From Sphagnum compactum (Eukaryota; Bryophyta; Sphagnopsida; Sphagnales): a stretch of 64,000 nt of DNA. Location of the stretch: the NCBI GenBank assembly GCA_965153455.1, contig OZ234493.1, positions 17,164,213 to 17,228,212 on the forward strand. Reading direction: 5' to 3'. The position numbers and the translations under genes are program-made. The notes below the pieces were generated by a model. It did no database searches. It saw only the letters and a program-made list of their open reading frames with translations, and had not been told where the DNA came from. The first letter of the stretch is position 1. The number at the start of each line of letters is the position of its first letter. This document shows, one piece after another, positions 50,401 through 59,529 of this stretch.

Positions 50401-51353
50401 CGTAGCAACATGTTTACAAACTTTGTATTGGTATTGCTTTAGTAAATGATAATCAACATTGGATAGTATTGATAAACAGTGCTACTACAGGATGTTCACT
50501 GACCCAATTCACAAGGCACTCCTATACATGGTCAAACAAAAGTACAACTCCAGTTATGGGTTTAGGGTTCTTCATGTAGACAACTTCCTGTACCTACAAG
50601 GTAGCTCTGTGATGGTTTAGAGCATATTCCACCTTGGTTCAAACCTATACATATGATCTGTTTTTTTTAACTCCTTCAAACAGCCCCGCACCACACTCCA
50701 ACAACCCATACATATGATTTGTGCATTACACTCATAAGGTCGCAGGCTCAAGGCTGTTTGACCACAAAAAACCTATACATATGACGAGCTGTTTGAGCGT
50801 AGTGCGAAGCTGTTTTTTAAAATCTTTTTTTCACTTTTTGTTACTTTTATTATTATTTATAACTTTCATAAATTACTTTTTATTGTTGCGAAGGGCCAGG
50901 GTTTGTATTGTATTCATTCTGCGAGGGGGGAAAGGGTGCACCTTGATTTATTTCCTTCTTTTTTTTTTACTATTGAGGGGGGAGGGGGATGGAGGTTTAG
51001 GTTTTTTTTCCCCCTTCATTGGAAATGTGGAAGGAGCTTCTGCCCCAATATCTGATCCTCAAGAAAAAATATGTAGCTGCATCTGTGCATTAGCTTTTTG
51101 CTGGTGAAACAAGTGAGCTCTATGTTGCCTCCTTATGGTTTCTGTTGAAGTCTCATTGCACTTTGGTCTCCCTGGTCTTCATTTTTTTTTCGTCTTTATC
51201 TCCTTTTTTATATTATTCTTTTCCTCTTCTTACTGGATTTTTTTTTGGGGCCATATTTCCCAATTTTACCTCTTCTTTGCTTTGTTTATTTATTTATTTA
51301 TCATTTATCTTTTTTTTCCGTATTTTTTTCAATTTGTGCCAATGTCTTTCCTT

Positions 51354-52305
51354 TTATTCTTCTATCCTTTCCTTGGTTTCGTAAGAGGCATTGAACGAAT
51401 AATAATGTACAAGTACATGCAAGCTGGGAATAATACGATTTCTGATGGTTGATTTCCTCTTCAATTTTACAACCAAGCTCTTCGACACCAACCCTCCAAA
51501 ACTATGGCCAATTAACACAATAGGATGATGCCATTTATACTTGCACAAAACATATTCATTTGTTATACTGAGCTTCGAAGAAATATCTAATTGACTTCTA
51601 CATTTCATATTAGTTAAGTCTATATTTATGTGTGACTGAAATATATCATCGAATGCACACCTCTGAAATTGCTCAAAAGAATTGTTGCACATTCCTGCAC
51701 TATAGCTGTCCTCGTGGCATTTTCAGATTTTAGAAAAACCAAGCTTTTTAACACCAATCTCTAAAAACATAACATATTTCAGCAATAAGGATGATTCCAT
51801 TCACCCTGCACCATACATTACTGTGATAAGTTCAGTTTTCAGGAAGTGTTGAAACACCATCTATAGTTGGCTGACATACTATCATTGATAAGTGTACAAA
51901 TTTTCTATACGATTGAGAGATGACCCAATGATTAAGTAACAAATCGAAAAATTTGAAGATTGTAGTTGCTTGATATATTTGTGGGCGAAACCACCATATT
52001 TGCCCAAACATGACATTGTGACAATCAAAGAAAGGTGACTTGTACCTAGGATCGATGAGAGTCTGGTATACATTATTCGCAACATGTGATGCATGACCAG
52101 GAGGGGGGCTTTCTAATACATGTGCATTGTATGAAACTGAGAAAATGCGCACAACTTCCCCCAAATCAATTGGTAGCCATTCTTCAAGCCAACATACATC
52201 ATCATGACCTCGTTGTGTCCCTATGCCCCTCCAGGCATGACCCCTCCAGGCATCACCATTGTCATTTGCAGTTAATTGGAGCCCACGAAACAAGACCACA
52301 TCCAT
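51354..52305 (-). pseudogene. Alpha/beta-hydrolase (SERAC1-like) gene relic
   Basis: Two blocks in order. Block 1 (52305 to about 52058) reads MDVVLFRGLQLTANDNGDAW, DDVCWLEEWLPIDLGE, RIFSVSYNAHV, and reaches an AG|GTACAAG donor-like site. Block 2 (about 51540-51440) reads HHPIVLIGHSFGGLVSKSLV with the nucleophile elbow GHSFGG. These are the first strands and catalytic Ser of plant SERAC1-like lipase proteins; liverwort HNL immune receptors have a related hydrolase head. The oxyanion motif HGL reads RGL here. The join of the two blocks is out of phase with the obvious sites, so either an exon is missing or the gene is broken. Confidence 0.6.
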
Positions 52306-52324
52306 CTCAACACTTCGCTTATCT

Positions 52325-52885
52325 TCACAAGGTGGCCATAGCTGATGTACCGGCCAATGAATCTGCCATCAAATTTCCACATTCAAAATATTGCACAGTA
52401 ACCAAAGTCCAGATCATAGCACCAGAAAGTATTGGAGACTTTTTGAGAGGAGATGCCACCAATTGGTTTACGGACATAATAGAATGGGCTATTTGAACCA
52501 AAACTCTTGGAAACAAATTAGTATCACAATGGTCCAGTCAGCAAGGTAAAAAGAACTCACAGAACTAGCGGCCATGATCATCGAGCTGGCTTCTTGTCAT
52601 TGTACATAAATCCATGGTATGGTAACACTCAGCGATACCATGAGTCTTAGCAGTCTCATCCATTGGCAAACTGCCATTCCGCTCTTGTTTTTTGAGAGCC
52701 GAAAGGAATCCAAAAATCCTCCCAGCCTTGAATAAGTGGCTCTCATGACATACAAGAAGAGCGCTGTTGCTCTCAAGATCTAATAGCTTTGCACTCCTCT
52801 TCAAATATTGACAAGTGAAAAACAACATGGTGGGAGCTGCCATACAAACGGCGGTGTTGCTGTCACGCATGGGTTTTCCATTCAT
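52325..52885 (-). pseudogene. Possible upstream exons of the hydrolase gene
   Basis: Two minus frames upstream of the hydrolase blocks: 52885-52565 (LLDLESNSALLVCHESHLFK, AGRIFGFLSALKKQERNG) and 52516-52325 (YFECGNLMADSLAGTSAMAT). Both have normal protein composition and the right strand and order to be 5' exons. In plant SERAC1-like proteins the hydrolase is preceded by an armadillo-like helical region, which would fit. No family motif is certain. Confidence 0.3.
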
Positions 52886-54066
52886 TCACACAAGGTCCGA
52901 AAATCCCTGACAAACTTGTGCAGTTACAAACATCATACATTGTTGCACATTGTTGAGCTCTTCTCTTATTCCCAATCAAGCAATAGAGAGTCAATTTGTA
53001 GACTCTGTCGCCTAGCATTAGATACACATACAGTACCACCCTAGAAGTCAGACTGTACACATTATTTGGGAAAAACATGAAGGGTGGAGAGAAAACAACA
53101 CATGATACTCTGTTCATCTGGTTTTTGCCCATTAAGTGATTGGACATGCTGATATGATTAGTACACATCAGTCGACGTTTCAAACAAAGAACTACTCTCA
53201 TATGATCGAAATTTCACAAATTTCACAAATCTTCAGACCCTAGGCCCAACCCCCAGGTTCAGACAATGGTACACAGAAAGAAATGGAGGCCAACATCCAG
53301 AATTTGGCATCATCAAGAGCAATACCTGAAATTCCTGAGTCTGGAAGCACCATAAGAAAAAACAGCCAACGACAAATGACGTGCTGAAAATCTGCCATAG
53401 AACTTCAACAACACCGTAACCTCTTCGACAAGAAAAATCTTATGCTTCGTACCCTCATAAATTAGACGCATAGAGTTTGAATCCAGTTGATGCAAAGGCG
53501 ATCTGCAAAAGACAACCCTTCAAACGGTTCAAGGTCCTGGAGCAACAACAGGGAGGACTCCGTTTTGGAATGTGATTTCAGGAACTTTCAAAACTAAAAC
53601 TTCAAGTGATATTGGAAAGCAGTTTGCTGAACTGATCCACCAGATTCCAATTGTTCAACAAACAATCAATGCACAACCAACAAGAAAACATGAGGGTAGG
53701 AATCCATGTAGCACAATACCACCAACTGTGGTTTTGGAGGATGCCCTAGAAAATAAAGTTGCTTGCAAGCCGGTCGCATGCCAAGGAGATGGTTATCGGT
53801 TGCGAAATGTAGACTCCACAGTAGTCAGAGTCGAACCCCAATAGGAAACCCTCAAACCGCCAGGAGTTGGGAGCCATCGACGCTGGAGCACAGCGTTCAT
53901 TTCTCATGGGAAACGGGAAAACCGTCGAAATGAACGATATACCTGCTGTGTGACTTTTCCCAGGACGTCCCCCATTCCAAGAAACGACACAACACGAATA
54001 GAGACATGACTGATCTTCAATACTCTCCACACCGCATTGGACACCATAGTTCGATGAAGCTCCTTC

Positions 54067-54582
54067 ATGCTCGACCACTTGTTCTATTATTACCCCAGGG
54101 GGGAACATTGGTCGAATACAGCAAGACACACGGTCTTCAGATTTCAACAAAACCCGAACCTATGCAAATCGTACACGGAGCTTTACAATATGCGACGACA
54201 ATCTTCACACCTCCGAAACAATCCCCACAACGTGTGTAAGGCAATGCACCGCGAAAGAGGAATTGACAGAGAGTGGATGGAGCAAAGAAAGATGTCAGCT
54301 CAAAAAACTGAATCCAAACAATCGACAACCTGCAGTAGACTTGGAAGTATACCCACAAAAGGGGTACTAGCGGATGCAAGCCCTAGAACCAGGACCAGTA
54401 AGGAGCGGGAGGAGCTGCCTCGGAATACAGCAGAGCAGGAGATGAAAACGACGCTAGGAAGGGGTAAAATACCAAGGAAACAAGCACAGTATAGCTTTGA
54501 GCGACACGTACAAGTCTATGCCGAGGAGGATGAAGTCGACAGTGACCCTCACCGTAGTGCGACTCCATCAAGCTCCCAGTGA
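54067..54582 (+). CDS. Unrecognised 171-codon ORF converging on the helicase gene
   Basis: A plus-strand frame with a charged, low-hydrophobic C-terminal part (EREELPRNTAEQEMKTTLGR, VYAEEDEVDSDPHRSATPSS) ending about 145 bp from the end of the recombinase-helicase frame. No homologue is recognised. It overlaps a 150-codon minus frame (54383-54835), so at least one is a shadow. It could be cargo of a mobile element or a chance frame in GC-richer DNA. Confidence 0.2.
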   Translation: MLDHLFYYYPRGEHWSNTARHTVFRFQQNPNLCKSYTELYNMRRQSSHLRNNPHNVCKAMHRERGIDREWMEQRKMSAQKTESKQSTTCSRLGSIPTKGVLADASPRTRTSKEREELPRNTAEQEMKTTLGRGKIPRKQAQYSFERHVQVYAEEDEVDSDPHRSATPSSSQ

Positions 54583-54726
54583 CTCTGATTTCAGCCTTCC
54601 TTGCACACCGCCTTCCATTCGTTGCTGTTGCAGCCCTAAAAAACTTGCACGAAGACGTCGACCACAACGAAAGGAGGCATAAGTAATACAACACAGCCGA
54701 CAGTCCTTGGACATATGGGTTAAATC

Positions 54727-54990
54727 CTAGAATTGTATTTTTCTGTGAATGTTTTGTTCCAGCATTCGAATGCACGCGTCTACCAATCGTGTGAAGTTGG
54801 TGATAGATCGTCCCAAGGCCTTCTGTCCCATCCATCGAGCCAATTCTTCATCACGAGTGATGTCTTTCAATTCCGGCATGGCCGTGCGCATGTCCGACGG
54901 GTTGCGACGCCAAATGGCCCAAAGAAGAATGCGGTATCGTTCACCCCGAATTTGACCCGGGCAATTAGCATCGTACCTTCCTTCGTGCAA
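54727..54990 (-). other. C-terminal tail of the giant frame after the fourth TAG
   Basis: Codons 1504-1590, in the same frame as the helicase. It continues as a compact domain (RYRILLWAIWRRNPSDMRT, NFTRLVDACIRMLEQNIHRK) of the kind that ends the fungal proteins, so the TAG at 54991 is within the ancestral coding region. Beyond the terminal TAG at 54727 the frame stays open to a TGA at 54568, but those 52 codons (rich in Cys and Arg) do not look conserved. Confidence 0.6.
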
Positions 54991-56538
54991 CTAGACATTG
55001 CCTAGCGCCTGCCCGTTGTGCAAAAGGTGGCACTTGGGACAACTGTCAGGTGACCGAGGAATGGAATTAGGGCAATCCGACCTAGGATGCGGTCCTAGAC
55101 ATTTGAAGCATCGACAACCATCCAGCAATAACGGACAATTTTGACTGGGGTGACACAAGTTTCCAGCATCGCCGTAAACACTGCACATGAGACAATTGGG
55201 TTCATCAGGAGCAGCAAATCGACGAAAATTCTTCAAGGATGTATAATCCTCGTTCATGAAGGAGGTGAGCACCGTCGCTCGCACCCTAAGCATCGGCAAT
55301 GGTGGGGGGGATTCTAGTGACACCACCCTCGATTGTCGTACACAATTGTCGCACAGTTGTGCTGCTGGAATTAGGTTGCACCGTTGTGATTGACCATCCA
55401 CAGCCAAATGAAGATTGTGTCGTCGACAATTCTCCGTGTCCGTGATCCAAGCGTTGGGTTCGACGAACGATGAATCGATGTGCAAAGCTTCAGCTCTAGA
55501 TTTTGCACTAGAAATCACTCTGTTAATACCAGGTTTACCGTCGCGAGCAAGTCGGCCCGACTCTTGGTGCAGAGCAGCAAAAGACCTAAAAGATCCACGG
55601 TGAATGACGAGCCTCACCGACGGGTAGTTGTACCCACACCCAATGACCCCGGTGGCCACCATAACCCGAGCTTCACCCGAGAGCCATGATTGTAACTGCG
55701 CCTTCTTAGCGTCTTCATCCAGATGGGCATGAAGATGGGCGGTCCTGACCAGTGCCACGTTATTGGCGATCGATGCCACGTGTTCGACAGACTCTCGTGT
55801 CAAGCAATATACGATTGCCCTATCCGTCTCGGAAGCCACATCGCAATCCCATCCGACAACTTGTCGAATGATTTCATCGTCAACATCAGCCACTTCATCG
55901 ACGACATATCCAATCAACGGGCGCACCGTGGACATCCGGATGACGGTGAGTGACGTGGACATCACGATCTTAAGGTCAGTCTCTTGAGAGGGGGACAAAG
56001 AGGCTGTCAATGCGACGAGTTGGCACCCCACGGCCCACAACGGCAATAGGCGCTTCATGACCGGTCTGAAATCGGACAGAAGCAAATGCGCTTCATCCAC
56101 AACAACACAATGAAGCTTTTGTAGATGGTTCAATGTGTGTGCGAATTCCACAAACCTAGGAGTTGTTGCATGTTCCACTGATACGAACAAGATGGACGGG
56201 GGATCATGAAACGTAATTGTGTCCGTGCCATAGGTTGCGTGTCGTAGGCCAGCTCGACTCGCATCAGCTTCGTGTCCCCTGACAAGGATGCTGAGAGGTA
56301 CCACCACGATGACGGTGCGACCAGTGACCATGGGTGGGATCATGAACGCGGCTGATTTGCCATGGCCAGTGGGCATGACCACCAATAAGTCAAGTCTATT
56401 TTCCAACACTAATGTCACAGCCAGGCCTTGTTCCTTGCATGTCCATTGTTCATGGCCAAATCGACGAAGAGCTCGTAAAGCACGCACTTCGTGCGTTTGA
56501 TCTCGAGGGGGAGGCAGGATGGTCGGTTGAGCGGGAGT
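54991..56538 (-). other. RecQ-type helicase domain of the giant frame
   Basis: Codons 988-1502. Superfamily 2 motifs in order: RRFGHEQWTCKEQG (Q-like motif 0), MPTGHGKSAAF (Walker A, GHGKS 1045-1049), VVVDEAHLLL (DEAH 1135-1138), LVALTAS (motif III), VMVATGVIGCGYNYPSVRLV (motif V) and HQESGRLARDGKPG (motif VI). All catalytic residues look intact. Three Cys/His clusters follow: C1436, C1439, H1450, C1455; C1464, C1467, H1471, C1476 (zinc-knuckle-like); and C1487, C1490. The fourth TAG lies 12 codons after the last of these. Confidence 0.85.
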
Positions 56539-58281
56539 CTATGCGACTGCGATGGAAGACATGAGCGATGCGAGGAGAGACGCGCAATCAGATTGCAACG
56601 GACAATGTGTGTTGGGTTTATCAATAATCGTCGGAATCTCAACGGTCGAAGCACCTGAGGGAGGTGGATCGAGGGGGCTCCCATCGAGTTGCAACAAGCG
56701 GTGCCATGCTTCGGCGGCCAATTTGTATGTGTACATTTGTTGGCTGTCCATGAACCTGTGATCGTTCGAACAGCTGGCATAATGTTTGGCGACCATAGCG
56801 GAAGAGTGCCCCGATGTCTCGTCGATGGGAAACTCCGTGCAATAACTCTGTTTGATGGCGCCACCGAAGTAAGCGGCGAGATGACAATAATCTGCAATCC
56901 CAATATCAAGATTTGCATGCTCGAGGAACCCAGCGGCCACCAAACGCGAAACATGTGCGCCCTCCATGGCCGCATCTCCTTGAATGGCCCAAACGTTCAT
57001 ATATTGTTGGGCAGCGTCAATATTTCCACGCAGACTGGCGATGAACGACTGCACCGGCCTCACAAGCAACATATATTCGACGAATAACAAATTCAGTTTT
57101 GGGGGTAGGAAACGAGGTATCAATTTGACAGGCTGCCCTACATTGGCGCTCTTGTGGTATCTCTGAAAAGTCATAATGGTGCCAAAGGACCAATAGAATG
57201 TCCTATCAGAATGCTCCGTGTTGCGAATGAGATAACTTTTATACTCCTCCCCTCGAGGAGGACCGCCGGCAGTGAGATGCAAGAGTAAAAATAACAACGC
57301 ATGCATTCGGTCGGCTGCTCGTGCCCACATTGCCAAGGCATTTTCATTCCATATCAGGGATCGATTATCGTTTGTGCCTGTGATGAAAAGGCTTCGAGTA
57401 AGCCGATCGGTAAAAAGGTGGATGGCCAGATCCTGTCCATGATGATGAAATTCATTACGGGCATCCGACAAGAAAGAATATCCAACTTTGTCTTCATTCA
57501 CCTTGTCGACGATGTTGCCTTCCGCTATCACCCGACCGATCCAGGTCGTCTGGAGTCCCAGTAGTAATTGGTTGCTCATGACCTTATTCGCCTCGCCCAA
57601 CAGCTTACCAACCAGGTTCCGCAATGTGTCGATTGTCACAGCTTGACCATCGATCGTGCATGCCAAAGGACCGATTCGAACTAGTCTGGGGACGTCCGGG
57701 CCGTCACCCAACACCGTGCAAGCAAGGCGCATGGTCTCCCGCAATTTGTTGAACGGTGTGTCCTTGGCGTTATCACGAATGCAAGCGAGCCACTCATCAG
57801 CCTCACACCAAGGGATGGTGGGGTGATCAGGCTGCCACATTGGACGCACGAGCTACATGAGGACCGTGCATCTCCACCAATACTCAAGAATGGCTATGGG
57901 ACTCGTCACATGTCGAACATGTTCGAAGGCAATGCTGGTTGATGAAGGGTTCGACTTTAAGCTGTTCACAATCAGGAACCTCATTATTGGACAACCGGTT
58001 TGTAGCCCATGCGGAACGACCGGACACATCGGCGGTCGACAAATGTGCAGCAACACCGTGTGGATGTGAATGAGATCTTCGTTGGCCATGTCTGCATCTT
58101 GCCGACCTCGGATGTAAGAAATGAGACTGTCGAGCGCATCTGCGAGATCCGAATGCAATTCGCCAAGAACATTGACGAATGGCTTATCATCCGTCGGGCT
58201 GCTATCTCTGGATCGGACCATCGCAATGAGGAGCTGTGTCATCAGCGCACAATATTTGCTCACTGTGGATGGCACCCAAAG
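56539..58281 (-). other. Tyrosine-recombinase-like domain of the giant frame
   Basis: Codons 407-986, broken by TAG at 549. The N-terminal half is helical (a core-binding-like part). The catalytic half has box I arginine in TAGGPPRGEEYKSYL (R749), a beta-hairpin lysine in FQRYHKSANVG (K783), box II as GIADYCHLAAYFGG (C872, H873), and box III SGHSSAMVAKHYA with H898 and the nucleophile Tyr Y907. Fungal relatives, as I recall them, have Arg-His in box II; here Arg is replaced by Cys (TGT), one C-to-T step from CGT. A proline-rich linker (TPAQPTILPPPRDQTHE) leads into the helicase. Confidence 0.75.
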
Positions 58282-59499
58282 CTAGTTGAGCCCCACCGTG
58301 GCCACGGGGGAATCTTCGACAGAAACTACCAGCCGCCTGAGATGATATGGCACACGACCAATCATGGTCTGTGCGTTCTCCAAATATGCTCGGACCATCG
58401 AGGGCAGGCGGTCCAAATTGAATTCCCCATTCATCGAGGTCGGGAGCACGCTTGCTTGCTTGATATGGTCCAAGGGCGTACCAGCTGGAATGATGTGGTT
58501 GACGGCTAGCTCGTGCCAACGAGACACCCTGAGCCATGGACTCAACTCACGAATGGATGGATTCGGTGCCACGTTCAACACCGAACATTCATGGGCCTCT
58601 AACGAAGCCCGCACTTGCTCCTTAAGTCGGAGCCCCGTCGGGTCACCCGCAAGCTCCATATTTTGGTGGTCGACACCAAAATAGGCGGTGTGCCCGACCT
58701 TTTTAAAAAGCCGCTGCACTTGGCACGGTTGACAACTGGCATTAGCCGGTAAGAAAAAATGGTTGGCCAGGCGATGATTGGCGATGGTCCTCTTGGAAGC
58801 GGAATAGTAGGCACATCCATCTGCCTTGCATCGATATCCATTGATGACCGTGATACCTAGGACCACAGGTAAAAGCTCCTGCAGTGGAGATGTGGTATAC
58901 CTTTCAAGGCGAGGGTCTTGCAATTGGGTGAATTCAATCTCATCAAACAACGGTGCAAAGTCTGTGAGAGGTGGGATCGTAGTCACACGATGCCCGCCAG
59001 CGTTGCGACGCCGTTTGGGAGCTCTATGATTATCGTGCCCCAATAGGTGGTTATGCACTTGGCAAGGCTTCGGCTCCAAACATACACCACAAACCTTGCA
59101 CAACAGTAGACGAATGCCATCCACGATGTTGAGAACAACAAGGCCAGCATCACGGAGCAGCTCCGGTGTTTGTTCGACGGGTGGCTGAATTAACATGCCC
59201 ATCGACATCGCCTTTTGCACATTGTCATCATGGAGTTCATTGAGGGCCGAATTGTTTCGCTCCACATGTTGCACTTTGAAATGGCACTGGAGCTTATCGC
59301 TGCGTTCAAATGCCCTTGTGCAGCGATCAACGGGGCAAGGAAATTTGCCTTCAATGGATCGGTGGACAGTAATTCGACCAGTGACAGTGCGAACCTTACA
59401 AGTGGATCGATGCACCAATCGGCGATGTCCATCACGTTGGTTAGAAGCGGGAAAAAAAATGTTACACTCGGGGCATTCGAAGTTAGCCATGAATACCAT
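58282..59499 (-). other. C2H2 and OrsD-like zinc region of the giant frame
   Basis: Codons 1-405. Two classical fingers: C9, C12, H25, H30 and C55, C60, H73, H78 (FERSDKLQCHFKVQH). An OrsD-type pair follows: C134, C137 with H151 and H155 (LLLCKVCGVCLEPKPCQVHN), and C224, C229, H242, H247 (YRCKADGCAYYSASKRTIAN). OrsD (PF12013) is a fungal zinc-region family of unknown biochemistry; here it would bind DNA and select target or ends. The region ends in a long helical part before the first TAG. Confidence 0.75.
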
Positions 59500-59529
59500 A
59501 TGACAATATATAAGTGTTTGTGAACACAA

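Larger units (their letters stand above)
40988..51110. repeat. Repeat island of the CCTATACATATGA family
   Basis: At least ten copies of the phrase CCTATACATATGA or close variants start modules at 40988, 44430, 44746, 46965, 48201, 48261, 48535, 48797, 50644 and 50772. Full modules continue with a Cys-Arg-less sequence containing GGTCGCAGGCTCAAGGCTG or its variants and TGTTTGACCAC, then TTTTTCACTTTTTGTTAC words, a GTAACTTTTATAAGTTAC palindrome, and long G-rich and T-rich runs (GGGGGAGGGGG, TTTTTTTT). No transposase or reverse transcriptase frame is found. Short plus-strand ORFs in this stretch are translations of the low-complexity repeat. Confidence 0.8.
54727..59499 (-). pseudogene. OrsD-zinc / tyrosine-recombinase / RecQ-helicase giant gene
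   Basis: A single reading frame of 1,590 codons runs from ATG at 59499 to TAG at 54727-54729 without any frameshift, TAA or TGA. It is interrupted only by four in-frame TAG codons, at 58282-58284 (codon 406), 57853-57855 (549), 56539-56541 (987) and 54991-54993 (1503). Domain order: C2H2 fingers, OrsD-like zinc region, tyrosine-recombinase-like catalytic domain, RecQ-type helicase, C-terminal Cys/His clusters. I know this order from very large repeated proteins of basidiomycete and other fungal genomes, often near telomeres. A second ATG lies at 59490; upstream the frame closes at a TAA at 59560. The likely role is site-specific DNA recombination with unwinding, as in a mobile element. It is CpG-rich, unlike its surroundings. 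Either a pseudogene, or read through the TAG codons. Confidence 0.85.

Noticed and set aside
50718-50766. A tRNA gene in the repeat head
   Set aside because: The T-arm-like word is present, but no acceptor stem, D-arm or proper T-stem pairing can be drawn.
44856-51384. Hydrophobic plus-strand ORFs such as 48191-48595, 50721-51107 and 51135-51452
   Set aside because: They translate T-rich, low-complexity repeat (runs of Phe, Leu, Gly), not membrane proteins.
54383-54835. Minus-strand 150-codon frame overlapping the end of the giant gene
   Set aside because: It is in a different phase from the helicase and has no recognisable content; the tail in the helicase phase is better supported.
54991-58284. 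Three or four separate genes instead of one giant frame
   Set aside because: All pieces share one phase, the gaps between them are a stop plus 0-17 sense codons, and two stops lie inside domains; internal starts would be GTG or TTG.
56689-58509. Plus-strand frames of 132 and 166 codons opposite the recombinase region
   Set aside because: They are shadows of the CpG-rich minus-strand gene and have no recognisable motifs.
54727-59499. Repeat-induced point mutation as in fungi
   Set aside because: The frame keeps many CpG and CpA sites and no TAA or TGA stops, unlike heavily mutated repeats.
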